Shown here piece by piece: positions 24,482 to 38,700 of a stretch of 64,000 nt of DNA. The notes below the pieces were generated by a model. It was not told the origin of the DNA and ran no database searches. It was given only the letters and a program-made list of their open reading frames with translations. The DNA is taken from NCBI GenBank assembly GCA_036785705.1, contig JAWUZG010000173.1, positions 3,395,001 through 3,459,000 on the forward strand, in the 5' to 3' direction. Numbering within the stretch: the first letter of the stretch is position 1; each line of letters opens with the position of its first letter. Source of the DNA: Acanthornis magna. Lineage: Eukaryota; Chordata; Aves; Passeriformes; Acanthizidae. The position numbers and the translations under genes are program-made.

Positions 24482-24662
24482 GCTCTTGACTACTCCTGCT
24501 GGAGGCAGAGTGGGAAAAAGCCTTGAGCTGGTGCAGAACATTTCAGCAATGACCAAAACATTGGTGCATTATCAACACTGGTTAAGTCACAGAACCAAAA
24601 CCTGCCACCATATGGGCTGCTGTGAAGAAAATTAACCCCATCACAGCCATCTCCAGTGCAGT
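24482..24662 (+). mobile_element. Degraded ERV/LTR-like repeat fragment
   Basis: The stretch around GGTGCATTATCAACACTGG ... CAGAACCAAAACCTGCCACC ... CTGTGAAGAAAATTAACCCC resembles, from memory, a widespread avian repeat with a TGTTATCAACACT...GAAGAAAATTAACTCTATC core. I associate that core with endogenous retroviral LTRs. It is short and diverged, with no coding capacity. Confidence 0.4.
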
Positions 24663-25816
24663 GATTTATAGCATGAAAAGGAGTGAAGAAGATGTGGGGT
24701 TTTTTTGTAGTTTGTGTCTATAACATCATCCTATTAACTACGCATGGCTACTGACATGTTCTTCTGTTTTGCTTAGTTGTTATTGGAGGCCACAAATCCT
24801 GTGGGAACGACCATTATTTTCCTTCTCTTCCCTCCTTGTTTATAACTTGACTGTTGAAAGAACTACCCATTTTTTATTTGTTTCCTCACTTTTTTTTTTT
24901 TTTTGTAGAAACATGACAGTTTGAATCTAACTATTGTTGACATGGAGGTATTTGTGCCGTACACTTTACACAGGTACAGTTTTCCTGAAGGCCATCTGAA
25001 ATACTTGCTGTCCAGCTGTGTTTCTGGAGAGCACCACCACTGAATCCAGCTGAGTTTTATGGTCAGGTACTAAGATGCTTGAATTTTTTTCACACAGGAG
25101 GAAGTCTATGGCACTCTACCTTTCCTGCAGCTGAAATGAGGATAGCACATTTATAGCACGATTAAGTCGTCCTTAGCAAATAGTAGATCAGTATCACCAA
25201 CATTTTTTGCCATTTCTAAAGTACCTATAGTTCCAAGGAGGCATAAATCACTTAGATTTCTTTCCTGGAAGGAATTTCTCCAAGTGTATAATAGCCAGTA
25301 TTGCAGTCATTCTCCACACTGCGTCTTTAATTTCAGTTTCATGTTTCTCTGTACAGCACCGTATTTCTAGGTCAGTCTGGGAAGCCAAACTGCTTTTGAA
25401 GCCCAGGTCTGTTCAATTCAGCTGCTCTATTACAGCTGAGGAAGTCTGAGCCAGCCTCAACCATATGCAGGGACCAGACACAAAGCAGCTGGGGCTGTGG
25501 AATGGGTCAGCAGCATTCCTGCTGGCGGTGCTGGTGCCGTGTGGAATAGACACCACAGGAGCAGTGCTGTCACTCTCATCATCTTTGGATGCAGTACTCA
25601 TTGTCCAGTTGGGTTTTTTTAAAGGCCTGGTCATTTCTTGGCCTTGTCAGGGTTTTTGGCAAATTCTTGGATGTGCTCAGTGGCAGGGAATGGTGATTCA
25701 GAACTCCAGTAGTCAGTATTGAGGAATACAGTGAACAAGACTGATGGTTATTAAAGGCAGATGAGGTTCTGTCCATCTTTCTTTGAGTTAAAATAATTTG
25801 ATAGACATAAATGCCA

Positions 25817-25889
25817 CTATCTATGTATCTATCTAGCTATCTATCTATCATCTATCTATTGATCTATCTATCTATCTATGTATCTATCA
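25817..25889. repeat. (ATCT)n microsatellite, interrupted
   Basis: ATCT/CTAT tetramers, broken by GTAT, AGCT, ATC and TTG variants. It is the same motif as the purer array at 45433-45498. Confidence 0.9.
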
Positions 25890-26837
25890 TCAATCTCTAT
25901 AAATGAAAAAATAAAATTATTTTGTCCTGTATTTCATCTGATCTAATGTAGTGCTTAAGACTGTAGCTTGAGAGTGTGCATTTCTTTGTTGTTTCCCTGT
26001 CACCATCTTGGTCCATACTTATTTTTGAGAAATACATACCTATTGGTTACTTTTTGGGCATTGAAAAGGCACAGAAAACTCAAGTGAAGTCCTGTCTAAT
26101 AGTCCCTAGACAGCCATAAAACTTCAAGTGAATTTTAATTTTCAGTTTTTCAAGTCATAAATGTGCCTGATTAATAATCTCATCATTTACTTATAAATAA
26201 AAAGAAATTTAAGCTACATCATGTGTAACAATCAAATCACTGGTATTGAGACAGCTGATGCATATCTGGTTGAATTGAGAAAGATCTTGCAAACATAATT
26301 CATGAGTAAATGCAAATATCTTTGTGGTCTAAGCTTACCAGTCCCCTGAGACTGTAACGTCAGGTCACATTGCACTGATTATCTGATGGCAAAACTGGCA
26401 TTGAACACAGAATCTTAACTTTTTCTGGGATTTACAAATTTTGTCCTATTTTGGGTCTAGTGTACACCCCATCCCTCTGCTTCTGTTACCCATCAGTAAA
26501 ACGGGACCAGAGATATTTACCTTCCTTTGTATGTAATAAGCTTTCTGAATTCAAATTCAAAATACCTTTTTAAAGCTGTTAACTGATAATTCTTAGCAGG
26601 TGCTTCAGCCACAATCTGTCATCGTGTGCAGCATAGTTCTGTAACTGGTACCAGGTGACAAGTTCTTCGACCTCTATCCAGCAGTGCCACCTCAATAATC
26701 GAATTAAGATATATGTGATAAACACTAAAATAAATTCTGTAAAGATGATATAACTGGGCTTGATGGCTCAAGGTAAGAGAATCTACAATACATTCTGGTA
26801 AATTAAACAATCAGTGAAATCAGAACTTTGAACAGAG

Positions 26838-27064
26838 TACACAGGTTTAAATTCGATATTAGGAAGAAATTCTTGGCTGTGAGGGTGGTGAGGCCCTGGC
26901 ACAGAGTGCCCACAGAAGCTGTGGCTGCCCCATCCCTGAAAGAGTCCAAGGCCAGGTTGGATGGGGGTCTGAGCACCCTGGGAGAGTGGAAGGTGTCCCT
27001 GTCTATCTCAGGGGAGTTGGAATTTTAAGGTCCCTTCCAACCCAAATTATTCTATGATTCTATA
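26838..27064 (+). mobile_element. CR1 LINE fragment (3' end)
   Basis: Typical CR1 tail: TTCGATATTAGGAAGAAATT, GGTGGTGAGGCCCTGGCACAG, GCTGTGGCTGCCCCATCCCT, AAGGCCAGGTTGGATGGGG, AAGGTCCCTTCCAACCCAAA, ending TTATTCTATGATTCTATAAT. Confidence 0.9.
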
Positions 27065-30000
27065 ATACTTTCTACAACTAGTGGATTACTGAGCAGATGT
27101 GGAGGCACAACCAGGTTCTTCTTCTCCATGTTTTGGGAAAGGCCCAGGACAATTCCTCTTCCCTGAAATGTGCTCCCAAACAGAAACTCCAGGAGAAAAA
27201 TAATAGTTCATTTCAAACCTTGATGGACTTAAATGTGGCATATCTAAGGCAGATCTGAGATTTGCCAGAAAGAAGCATTCAGGAAATTCCATGGGGAGAA
27301 ATTTGGATACTAATGTTAACTAATGCAGGTAGCATTCCAACTCAAGATGTGTAGTCTCTTTAAAGAGACAGCCTCATGGATTGAGGATTAGATACTTAAT
27401 GCTCTACATTGCTTGAGAGAAACCTGGATGAGTAAGAAATTGGGATGGAAAGTTCTCAAAGGGTAGGTGGGAATTGCCATAATTCAACTGTGGGCAAGGG
27501 TGATTGATGTCATTGATGCCAAGACTTTTTGAAAATAATAAATTGTAGCATTCAGTAGCAGTTTGTATTATTGCAAAATTTAACAGTGTTTCCTCTTATT
27601 TATGTAAGATGTATATGATGGAATAAGTCAAATTTGTTTTGAATATACCTTTCCTCTATTAAAACCATCCATAACTGTGGTAAAAATAATGGCCCTGTTT
27701 AAATTGGAAATGTACAGTGAACTCATCAGTATGGTGTGTGTCTTCCTCAGACCTTAATCCAATCCGTACATGAGATTTTTCAGTCCCTAGCTTAACGAGC
27801 TCTTTCTTTTAGCTCCTGCAGACTGATGAATTTAACTTTGGAGTTCCCTAATACAGTAGCCTTCAACACGCCCAGAGGCAAAGATTCCAGTTACATTCCA
27901 TTTTTATTAAAGCAAGTTAGGTTTATGAATTTTTTATTTTCAGTGAGGCAAACAGTAAGCACTGGCTGTCCTACTGCAATCTTCTTTTCATCCATTTTGC
28001 AACAGAAAGAATTTAGCTTCTACTCATGACAAAACTGGAAATCAGTTATTTAGACAGTCTTCATTTTGTTTGCAGAAGGTAAGTTAGATTTTTTGTAGAT
28101 ATTTTGCAAAATGTATGTTACTGCAAATAGCTTTAAGGATGTCTTAAGAAAGAAGCATCATCACAGAATGCACCTCTGCAAGGAATATTTTTAATCTTAT
28201 AGCAGCTAGGTTTTCCAGAAATGAGGGTTTGAAGGCAGCTGACAGGTTGCAAGACTGCTTTGCTTCCATTCAGGCATACAATTCTTACTGGATAGTCACT
28301 TGATATTCATAGTTTCACTGAAGCAAGTTAAGGCAACAGTTTCAAAATGGCATCACCATATTTAGAGAGTTTGGTGAAGGATGAGTCAGTGCTTTGTGGA
28401 GCAGACATGTCTTCTGACATCGATATCACTTTGTCTGCTGTGCTTCTCACTTTCACTGGCACTTGTTCGTGATTGATCTCTTGTTCTGCACCACTTGATT
28501 CATCACGGTCAGCGATCCACGGGCATGAAAAATTCATCCCGAGACAACAAATACTTTGTAGCTTATGATATTTCTTTCCCTTGGGTTTCAAGACAATTAA
28601 TTCCTCCAGAGAGCAGAAAACTTACGGATAATAACAATTCTGGCGTTTCTGCGGTGAGAACGAGCGCAATTGCGTGTCTCCATTCTCTCACACAAGGATA
28701 AAGATAATGTGTTACAAAGATGAATTATCTAAATGATCAAAAAGTAATTCATCTGAGTGGGTGTGCAAAAGGAATTTATTTCTGCCTTGATGCTAAGTGC
28801 TACTTAATACGATGTACTAAATTTCCAGAAACTTGTATAGATCTATATCAGCAACAATTTTCTTTGTAAAGAGAGTTCCCTTTTTAAACTACTTATCTTA
28901 CTTAGATAAATAAATCCCAACAGGTCTTGGTGTTGCTGTACCTTTATTTATTATAATGCCTACTTACCTATGTTAAATTTGATCACCAACAAGCATAATA
29001 GACCTGTAAGGTGTACTTCTCTCTAGACTTGCAAGTTGACATCAGCTTTTTATCCAGTTTCCAACTAAAAGAATTGGGATAGTGTTCTGACTCTAGGTTT
29101 TACGGAAAATTTGAAATGAAAACTATGAAATCAGCAATTATTAGGTCCAAGAGATGAATATAGAGCTCTCAAGCCTCAGGACAAAGTCTAATCCCAGAGA
29201 TTACCTTTCCTCTCTTAGAATGGGGGTCAAATTTGCACATCATCAGACCTAGAAAATGTGATATTTGATAAATGCTGTCTGATGCCTTTTATGTTATTTC
29301 CTGTAAGACAAAGCGGTGCCTGAAACAATCAAAGAGACAAATGAAATGAGAACTTTGCATAAGAGACCGATGATATGTAATTTAAACTATCTAGTGGCTG
29401 ACTACAGTAATTGAGTTGAACAAATTACTTTCCTCCACAAGTAGTGGAGTCACCTGGTGCAATATGTGTAAATAGCTTGTCCACTTGTGCTGGGGCTGGG
29501 CGTGGGGCTGAGCTGAGGGGGCCCAAATTATGCACTTGATTGTGCCTAGGCTCCCATTGCCTCACTCCTTTGCTTGTGCTTCTCTATGTCTTAATATATT
29601 CAGATTAAACAGATACATCTAGTCAATTTCTGTTTTCCTTTGTGCAAAAAATAGGGACTTTTTCTTTACTTTTCAAATGTTGTGTCTTATTACAATGCTT
29701 GTGTCGCTGTAATATAGGGAATTTTTCTTATGTCCTTTTGCCTCATAATACATCCCTAACACCTCCTGAGAACTGACATGAGTCTGATGAGAGTAATTTA
29801 ATGGAAAACAATCTTTACATGTGCTTTGTGTGTGTTCAGGGATGCAGCAGCTCCTTTTGTGAACAGTACAGTCAACTCCTGTCGCCCCTGACCAGTGCTG
29901 TGGTTGTAATGAGCTGTATTCCATTAAAATTTCAAAAGACTTTCTGCCAGAGCACATATTTACATGTAGCTGGACGATTCTTCAGGTGAGTCGATTTCCA

Positions 30001-30199
30001 AAAGCAGAATGATATCACATCATGCCTGTCACTCTCTTATATATGGCAGCATCCATAAAAGGAGTAACCTTAGCCATACCATTAAAACAGGTCATATAGA
30101 TTATGGTTTCTACCAGATGACCTATATTGGAAAGTCTGCCTGTGTCTGAAGATACTCTTTCTCTGAGCTCTATCTCTGTCAGATCACTATTTGGCTGTG
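27065..30199. other. Intron 1 segment
   Basis: No mobile element recognised. A stretch at 28328-28690 has more CpG dinucleotides than its surroundings and an 87-codon minus-strand frame that I do not recognise. Otherwise the sequence is AT-rich. Confidence 0.45.
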
Positions 30200-30482
30200 T
30201 CAATTAATTTCAGACTCTGTTTTCTGTGTCCCAGAACATGATTTGTCCTCCTGGCTTCCAGGGCTCGCTGCTGGGCTCCACCAGCACCCCAAGTTCCCAT
30301 TCTCTAGGGCTGCTCCTGGCCACTTCTCCCCCAGTTTATGCTCGTGTCCAGCATTTCTCTGCCTCAGATGCAGAACCTGGCATTTTTTCTTGTTGAATTC
30401 CATGGTAGTGATGTTTGCACAATGCTCCAGTCTTTGCAGATCCCTCTGCAAGGACTCTCGACCCTTGAGAATGTCAGCCAAG
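30200..30482 (-). mobile_element. CR1 LINE fragment (reverse transcriptase C-terminal coding part)
   Basis: The minus-strand translation keeps the CR1 ORF2 pattern: LQRDLQRLEHCAN, then MEFNKKKCQVLHL, then HKLGEKWPGAALENGNLG. This corresponds to the end of the reverse transcriptase region with its LQxDLxRLExW and FNxxKCxVLHLG motifs. Later residues are frame-damaged, so it is an inactive fragment. Confidence 0.88.
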
Positions 30483-33400
30483 AGGGGTCTTCTTACTGTG
30501 TCAAGAATTCAGTTTCTATTGTTCTTCTACACCCCATCTTCAAAGCAAATCATAAAAATTAAATGGATTTGAGTAGCAATTTGCTGAATATCTTGCTCTG
30601 CTTCAGCTATTGGACAAACTACAGGGATTTCCCTGCCTTTTTTTTATAGCTATTTCTGACCAACTTTATCAGACCACTCAGTGCACAGCCAGACCTCATG
30701 AATAAACAAGGGAAGGCTGAGGCCTTCTAGAGAGGAAGCATCATAAAGAAAAACATCAGCATTTCTTTTTGACCCTTGCCACCAAATAAAGCTACTTAGC
30801 AAAAACATAGCTGGAATGAGATCATGTGTTCAAGAGCTCCAATATATGGGGCTTTCAAAAGGCTCCAAAGAAGAAAAATGCGAATCACTTAGCCTTTGAC
30901 AGATTCAAAGTAGATGAAGCCTGTCCCAAATCCCATTTAATAGCACATTGATAGGGCTACAAAACTTGTGGAGAAGATTACAGTGAAGGAGGTCCCTTTA
31001 TGACAGAGATTACTACTGTCAGGCCTCTTGAAATGTATAAAAATAAGCTAAAACCCAATTTCTGTTAAATATTGTACATTTCAAAACTGATGCGCAGTTG
31101 ATGCAAAGCCAGCTCTTTGCAAAAATCAATTGAGTAATTGCAAAATGTGTAAAAACACGCTGTGCACCTGCCTTCTCATTATCTACTTGAGAATAATAGC
31201 TTTTCAAAGGAAGGCAAAAAGAAACAAATTCTGGGGGTAATTTTGTTCAGCAATAATCTAAGCAACCAGCAGTATAACATTTGATGTTAAATGGAAAAGG
31301 TGACTCCCTTCTGGTTATTCTGTGAGTGGCTGGATCAGTCTGAATGTTTGGTTGATTTTCCTTTCTGTTACATAAGTTTGTGTTTAACATGGTCCTCCAA
31401 AGCCAGCTGAAGATAGTGACAAGATTTATGTTGACTTCACTGTGCTGTGAACAGAGATGTAATGCTCACCTTCTCTGTATTTAACTGCACCAGAAGTTTT
31501 ACTGCATATTTATATACATAACTACCCTTAATCTTCCCTCAGTTCTCAAGAATTTTTCCCACAGAGTGATAAATGCACAGCAGAAATATTGCAGAATTTT
31601 GCTACCATCCTTTCTACGCTGACATCACAAAGGAATTGAGTTTCAGTTTTATGTGAAATACAGTGTTCTACAAAATACTCATTTTTCTTTTCTTTCTTTA
31701 TGGTTGTACAAAAATATTGAAGGATCTCAGGTTGATATAAGTACTAGGAAGCAATAAGACTAAAATGTGTCCAGTTTGAGGGCACAGAAACACAGCAAAA
31801 TGCCAATTCAGTTACTCAGAACTAATTTTGAGGTGTTTCATGATGGAAACCCAGTTAATACTCTCAAAAAGATTTAGGTTCAGATACAGAAGTCTTTTCT
31901 ACTGAGAAAAGGACTGATCTCTAGCTTAGTATTCACATATCAAACAGACTTTTCACTTGTAATATTTAGAGGGTAAGGACAGAGCAATTCCTGCCATGCA
32001 CCCAAGATCTTTTTGGATTTAGGTACAAAAGTATGCAGTTCACTTGAATGAGGCACTTAAGAGTGCAATTGTGCTGTTCCTGTCTTGGGGGAAAGAGATG
32101 ATCCATATCCAATACCTAAATCAATGGTTGTTTTTTTATCAGAAAAAAAAGCCCTGGAAAACCATCTCCATTCTTAACACAACCAAGGCCAGCAATGCCA
32201 TGGAGAAAAAAAAAAATTAAACAGGGATTTAAACAATATGTCAATGGATAAATTGAGTAAAATTCTAATATGTCCTTTTTTTTAACCTTTCTACAGACTA
32301 ACAAGACTCATGTGTTCAAAAGAGCAATTAAAGAGCTCAGCTACAAAATAGTTTAATGACCTCCCTCACTGAGAGGTTATTTAATATTAAATATTATTTC
32401 TCCTTCATCTTAATTTGCAGATTTATTTACTGGAGAATAGGGCTATCTACCAAAATGCTGGGAAAATGTCTCTAGCAGCATATAAAGGGAGCAGATCATA
32501 TCTGATACCATCTATCTAATTCTGATTTTGGCATTTGACTATTTATCAAACGGTAATAAAAAGTTAAATCACAGCAAGTATTTAAAATAATAAAATGCCT
32601 AGATTATTTAGAGGAAATCAAGCAGACAATTTTTTCCAAAATCTCTGGTCTTCTTTTATGTGACCATACATTTCTAATAACTTACATTAAAAAAAAGAGA
32701 GGCAGAGGGAGCAAAGACCCAAGCAAATGCCAGCAGTAAGGAATAGCACATGGAGGGCTCACTCCCATTTCCATTCCAGGTACATCTTATGTGTATGTAT
32801 TTGCGATATTTAGGGGTGACCCCTACACTTTTCATATGTAGGGAAGCCAAATAAAACATAAGGAAGAAAGGGACTAATGTTCTTAAGGTATTTGCTGACA
32901 AGAAGTAATTTCTCATAGGTCTCCTAAGTCTTAATCTTCTCCTCTCTGACGGAATTGTTATTTGGAAGACAATTTCAAGTGACTTGATTCTGACCAAAAA
33001 AGTGCACAAAGTTAAAATGCCAGCACCTAAAGAATTTGCTCTGAGTAACTGGGGAATATCAAGACTGTCCTAAATGAAAAGGCTTAGGATGAGTAAATTT
33101 TATGCATTTCATTCCCTGAGTATTCCTAACGGGGTTCTTCAGTGTATGCAGAACGTAAATCATGCCTCTGACCCATTTTGAAGAAATGGAGATGCACAAA
33201 AATGAAGAATCTCAAGAGATATTTTTCTTGGGCAGAAACTGTTGGATACTCCATTTGAGAAGTCCTAATCAAAGAACTTGAAATCAGATGAAAAATTCCT
33301 TTATTTTCAAGGGAGTTTGTGGTTGTTTAAAAGGGCACTGCAGCGCTGCTACATTCTTCTTAAGCATTTTCAGAGCTGACAACGTATGATTTCTAAAACC

Positions 33401-35604
33401 CTTCCTGAGCAGCTCCTTTGCTGAGGTAGCCTGAGTTTATGAATCACCAAAGGACTTAGACGAGAGTAAATTTCAGATCCAGTTACTTTGGAGATGGTCC
33501 AGAAACAGATATTTGACCAGGTACGTTACAAGAGAAACTGAATGGAAAAGTCTTCAGATTTTGGGAATGGGTGTTTCTCCAGGGAAATGAGATGGAGTTC
33601 GGAAAGTTATAATTTGGGGCACAACAAAAGTGACATTCAGGCCTAAATTCTATGAAAATCAAGGTGATGACTCCTGCTTCAGTTTATCCTGAAAGAATTC
33701 TTTATGGGAAAAAATGTATGAGCCTTCATGATCTTTTAAAACCATTCTCTCCATAGGAAAATATGTTCCTGCACAGCTTGTACATATACTGAGAATTAAT
33801 AATCAGACCAAGAACTCAAAAAAGCCAACTGAAATAATAAATAATTTATAGCACTTTTGATCTGATGCTCAGTATAATAAATTGAGGTGATTCCATAGAC
33901 TTTAATGAATATGGAGCAGATCCTATGTTAGTGAAGGGCTTCAAACAGGGAAGCCATAATTTGAAACGATGGGATTGGTGAAACCTTCTTTGTTAGATCA
34001 GCTCAGCATCTAAACTGAGAAAAAACGGAGCTCTGTGTTTAAGTAAAATAATAGTTATGCAAGTACATATGACAGAAAGCAAAAAGGTACTTCCCGTAAG
34101 GTACTCGACCCAATAAATGGAAATAAAATCAAGAAAGATAAACTTTAGCTTTGCTGGATGATAACCTCTTTTACAGAATATTCTGTGGAGGAGTATTTGA
34201 CAGCTGACTTTGACATAAATACTTTGTCTCTATGTTGCAAAGTAAGGGATGCTTTATCTAATCAAATCTATATTTAAAAAAATATTTTTAAAAATTGAAC
34301 AATATTTTTACAAATGAAATGGTCAGTGATAGCTATTATTGTGCTCTCAGGACCAGCCTGTCTTTCTTCAAAATGAATCTGCTCTTTGTGAGCCAGGAAC
34401 AATCATTATTTTCTGACTTCAAGCCTCTGCTGGAGAGAGAGCCCCTTTAACACTCCACAGAGACTTTGCAGAAGAAAAGGCTTTAATTAACAAAAAAAAA
34501 AAGCTACCGCTAAACTGAAACTACATTAATTGACAGTGAGCAGCCCCTGAAACATAAGAAATCCAGTAATTTCCTTTCTTATGATTTACTCAAGCTTTTC
34601 TTCCTAGTCAAATATGCCGTGGTCACATTCCTGTCCTTTGATTCAGGTTTATCAGAGATGCAAATGACTCCAGTAAAAATCAAGGATTTGCTAATTGCCT
34701 TTCCACAATGCATTGTCTTTTTATTTTAATAGTGTGGCAGAAGCTCGGACCCACTGTAAAACTTAGATTTTTCATTAGGGACTTAAAAACATTTTTCCTT
34801 TGTTTTTTAGGAGCAAAGAGGGCATTATCACACTTTCCACTTGTTATTTTATCTTCTCATTGATAATTTAGCCTGCTGACAGGAATGCATTATTTTCTGG
34901 CACGAGTAGCTGGCACAGAGCTCATTAACCCAGTGCCTGGAGTCTGGGACCCTTTGGCCCAGGTCATAACTGTGGACAGCTGTGAGCTCCTGGTGCCTGA
35001 GATCAGCTCTGCAGATCATTTTCTCTGCTGCTGAAGACTTCAGTGATGAGCTTTCAGATCTATTGAAACACTGCCTGAGCAGCATCTGTTGTCTTCAGGT
35101 GCCTAAATTATTTATGTGTCTTTTTAAATACACTTTTATTTTGAAGTGTCCTATCTTTATATATTGGGATGTATATTTACACAAGTATCTTTAACTGGCA
35201 GCATTTAAATGCTGTTTTAACTTTCCCAGGCTCATAATTTCTTCAACTTTGTTTTCAGCTGTGTCCTGTGTAACTGCAGATCAGTTGAAACAGGAACTAT
35301 CACAATAATTGTTAAAGGGACACATCTGTAAGACTAAAGAGCAATACTAGGGAACTAGACTGCATGATTTGTAATCAGTTGTTCATAAAATGGGTATAAT
35401 TTTAAGATGCCACTGTTTCGAGCAGTATTCTGAACTTGACTTTTACTGAAACATTTTCCAAACAGAATAATGATATGAAATCATAATTCTGAATATTTCC
35501 TGTATAGGAAATACAGAGTCACATATCTGATATATCATGTCCAAAAACTACCAATGAAACTTCAGGAACTGAGTTTGTGTTAGGCAATATGTTTGTTCCT
35601 AGAT
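30483..35604. other. Intron 1 segment, nothing recognised
   Basis: About 5 kb of AT-rich DNA without a recognisable repeat family or exon. The open frames are short (up to 111 codons, 32674-33009) and featureless. Confidence 0.5.
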
Positions 35605-35606
35605 GA

Positions 35607-35726
35607 TCATAAAATCACAGAATCATAGAACCACAGAATGACCTGGGTTGGAAGAGATCTTAAAGATGATCTAGATCCAACCCCTCTGCCATAGTAGAGA
35701 CACCTTCCACTAGACCAGGGTACTCT
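35607..35726 (-). mobile_element. CR1 LINE 3'-end fragment
   Basis: AAAATCACAGAATCATAGAACC, GACCTGGGTTGGAAGAGATC, GATCTAGATCCAACCCCTCTGCC and ACACCTTCCACTAGACCAGG form the reverse complement of the CR1 3' terminus, with the octamer-like ends at its left. Confidence 0.88.
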
Positions 35727-38700
35727 CTTTGGATATACTTAGAGTGAAGATTCTGAACATACATTAACAATAAAAAAAAAATAATGCTACTCACTTACTC
35801 GTGGGAGAGAAATCAAAACGAAAGCGTGAAAATTTGTCTGTTGGTTTTACGGCTCTCAAGAGAAATGTGCTGTTTATCTTCATAGTAGACTTTTAGGAAG
35901 GAACTGAGAAGGTTCTTACAATAGTCTTTAAATGATCTTTTAAATATCACATGTGCACTAAATAACAGATATATATATATTTAAAACAAAACGTATATTA
36001 TATAAATTTTCTTTACAGACTCATTTTTGAAAAACATATAGATGGCTAAAATTGTATGATATTGCAGACAAGTCGAAATCTCCTGGTTTTCAGTCATTTA
36101 ACCTGTCACCCTCATAACCAGCAATTTCTTTGTACTCCAGAAACTGGCCATTTTTAAGAATGTTATGATGGTTTTAGTTATCTTGTGATGTGTATGGAGG
36201 CATCTGCTCACATTTTCAAGTCTTGGCCACTAAAACTCTGCAATTATCCTCAGCTTGTGTAGCTCAGTGGGACTGAAGATTTTCCATCTTTGATGTTGCA
36301 TAGCTTGCCTTGTAATAAAAATGGTCATGTAGTTTCCAATAACACTGCACTTAACAACAATCAGATCAAAACCTACAAGGAGCAGGAAGAAATAATTTTG
36401 TAAAATTGTCGCTCTATAGTCTCATGAATGTTTCACATTATTTTTCTTCTTTCTGAGATATTCCGAAGTAACATCACTAAACCAGACTAATAATGTGCTG
36501 AGATGAGGACAGACTATAATTACACAGTGAGGAATACCTGGGCAGAAAATGTAAAGTAAATCAGCTTGCAGAGAGTAACGTTCTTTGCTGAATATGGTAG
36601 GAATGTGTCTGATTTGTTCACTCAGAAAGGAGAAATTCATCCATCCCTGAGGAAGAGGGAGGAAAGGAATCATAGCTGTGAGCAGCACACTGAAAAGGGC
36701 AGATATTCCTAAACTCAGATCCTGCCCACCTGATCTTGCAGCCAACAACATTGTCTTGTAAGCTTTCCCAAACAGTTCATTAGGAACAGTAACCATTCTA
36801 TGTGCTGGTGTGCATTTGGACTCCATAACTCTTATTTCTTCATTTACCTCTTGCACCTCACTATTTATGCTGTGAGAACCCCAGAGTGGCATATTTTCAG
36901 CTTGGGCATTTATCCAAAATTCAAGCCATCTATCTTTGCATATGCTGAGCTGCTTATAAACAGGGAAAGCATTTCCTTAGTTTGTTTGCAAATTGTTTTA
37001 TTTTCCAGTTTGGTCTTCTCCTCCCAGTGTAGCACACCATGTTCACTGTAATTCAGATAGCCCTGGGGTCCAATCACTTTGATAGCAAACACAATAAAAC
37101 TGACAGCCAAACAATTGCTGACCCATCAAACACGGCGTGGTCAATGATTCTATATATGCCAATCAATTGGATCAATGTGAAATGGTTCTATATAATTTTT
37201 TTTTCTATTGACTGGTGTGCTACATCATGAGAGAGTAATGATGGAGGGTAAAATAAATTGTCATTGGCATATGTCATCTTATGTTGCTATTTTAAATATT
37301 GAGGATACGCGTCAAAAGACATGCCACATTGTGACATATTTTGTCATTTATTTATCACTCATGATCTTAAAGGAAAATTTGAAACTGGAACATAATTTTC
37401 ACAATGAGGTTTATGGCCACAAGGTCTTGCATGAACTCTGATACATAAAACTGAGTGATAGCCTGGATTTCTGATGTATTATATGATATTGTTGGAATTA
37501 AAAATCTGTTATTTCCTCATTGTTTCCATGTGGAATTGAACTTATTTCTTACAATTGTCTCTATGTTATCCTATTTTGGGGTAGTAGTCTCCTTGAAGGA
37601 AAATGTAGGATTATTGTACTTCATTTTTAAAACTCTATTTAAAAGCAGTCATCTGACAGCTTTAGAGTAATCTAATTCCTTTCCTGGACAGCAAATATTT
37701 TAAATAAAGAAGGATCATACGAAGAACATGCACATTTTCACATAGGCACAATCACAAAATCAACAGGCAGTGAAAAATATTTATTTCACCATACTGTTGA
37801 TGAAGCCCACTGGAAAGCTATTCCTGATATCTGGATGAACACAATCCCATGTAAGTTCTGCACATGACCTGATTCAGCTGCCTCACAGCATTTAATGATT
37901 CCCATATGTTCCTTGAATTGTCAGAAAACGCTGGTCCAGCTATTCAGTTGTAATGATAGAGTTCTGGATGGTATTGCACAGGTAAATCACAACATTTGCA
38001 GAGATCTGTGTATATTGGAGTGTATTTCTTACTAATATTAAGCCACCCCTCCAAGTTCACTGCCTGATCAAGTGGCCAATAAACTGAAAATGTGTCTGTA
38101 TTCTTCTTTACCTGTGAATTTGTATGTCATGGTATTTAGCATTTCTCAAGATATTTTACTATGGAAATTATTATACACATGGGAAATATTAGTCTTATAA
38201 ATATCCACGTTGTGATTATGTTAGAAATAAAAACAAAATAACATGCAGAGGTATAATTTCTTAATTCAGTGAGTTCTTTATTTTAAAATGTGTTTGTGTT
38301 GAAGAGACCATGAATAAACTGAAGTAGGAAAAATAATCACTCTCAGGATCACACACTTATCTTCTATAAATGCTTCAAGAAGTGCAGTGCTATCAGATCT
38401 GATGATGCCAAGAATTCTTTCTGAAATTATATCTTGTTATTTAATTCATATGTCACGCTGAGTAAAATGGCATCATTTAGTAATGGGAGCTAAGAAAAGA
38501 TTTATCTGCAAAATAAGTGCACATTGCCTCAAAATGTTGCAGCAGTGGAGGATGAGAATAATGTTTATCAGAAAAAAACATTTTAAACACCAAATTCACC
38601 CTAAAAGGCTGGATTATCATCTTCACCATACATGTCTTCATATCTTCTCCAGTCCAGGATTTAATACTTGAAAATTATGACCTTAAAATAAAAAATTTGT

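Larger units (their letters stand above)
24194..26837. other. Intron 1 segment
   Basis: It contains the ERV-like fragment at 24482-24662, a T run at 24891-24904, a GC-richer patch with overlapping frames at 25410-25720, and an ATCT array at 25817-25889. No gene could be supported. Confidence 0.5.

Noticed and set aside
36257..36271. TGTAGCTCAGTGGG, resembling a tRNA A box
   Set aside because: No B box (GGTTCGAATCC-like) follows at the right distance and no cloverleaf can be drawn.
36422..36892. 156-codon minus-strand frame
   Set aside because: Its length is near what chance gives somewhere in 64 kb of six-frame AT-rich DNA. No motif, splice context or codon pattern supports it.
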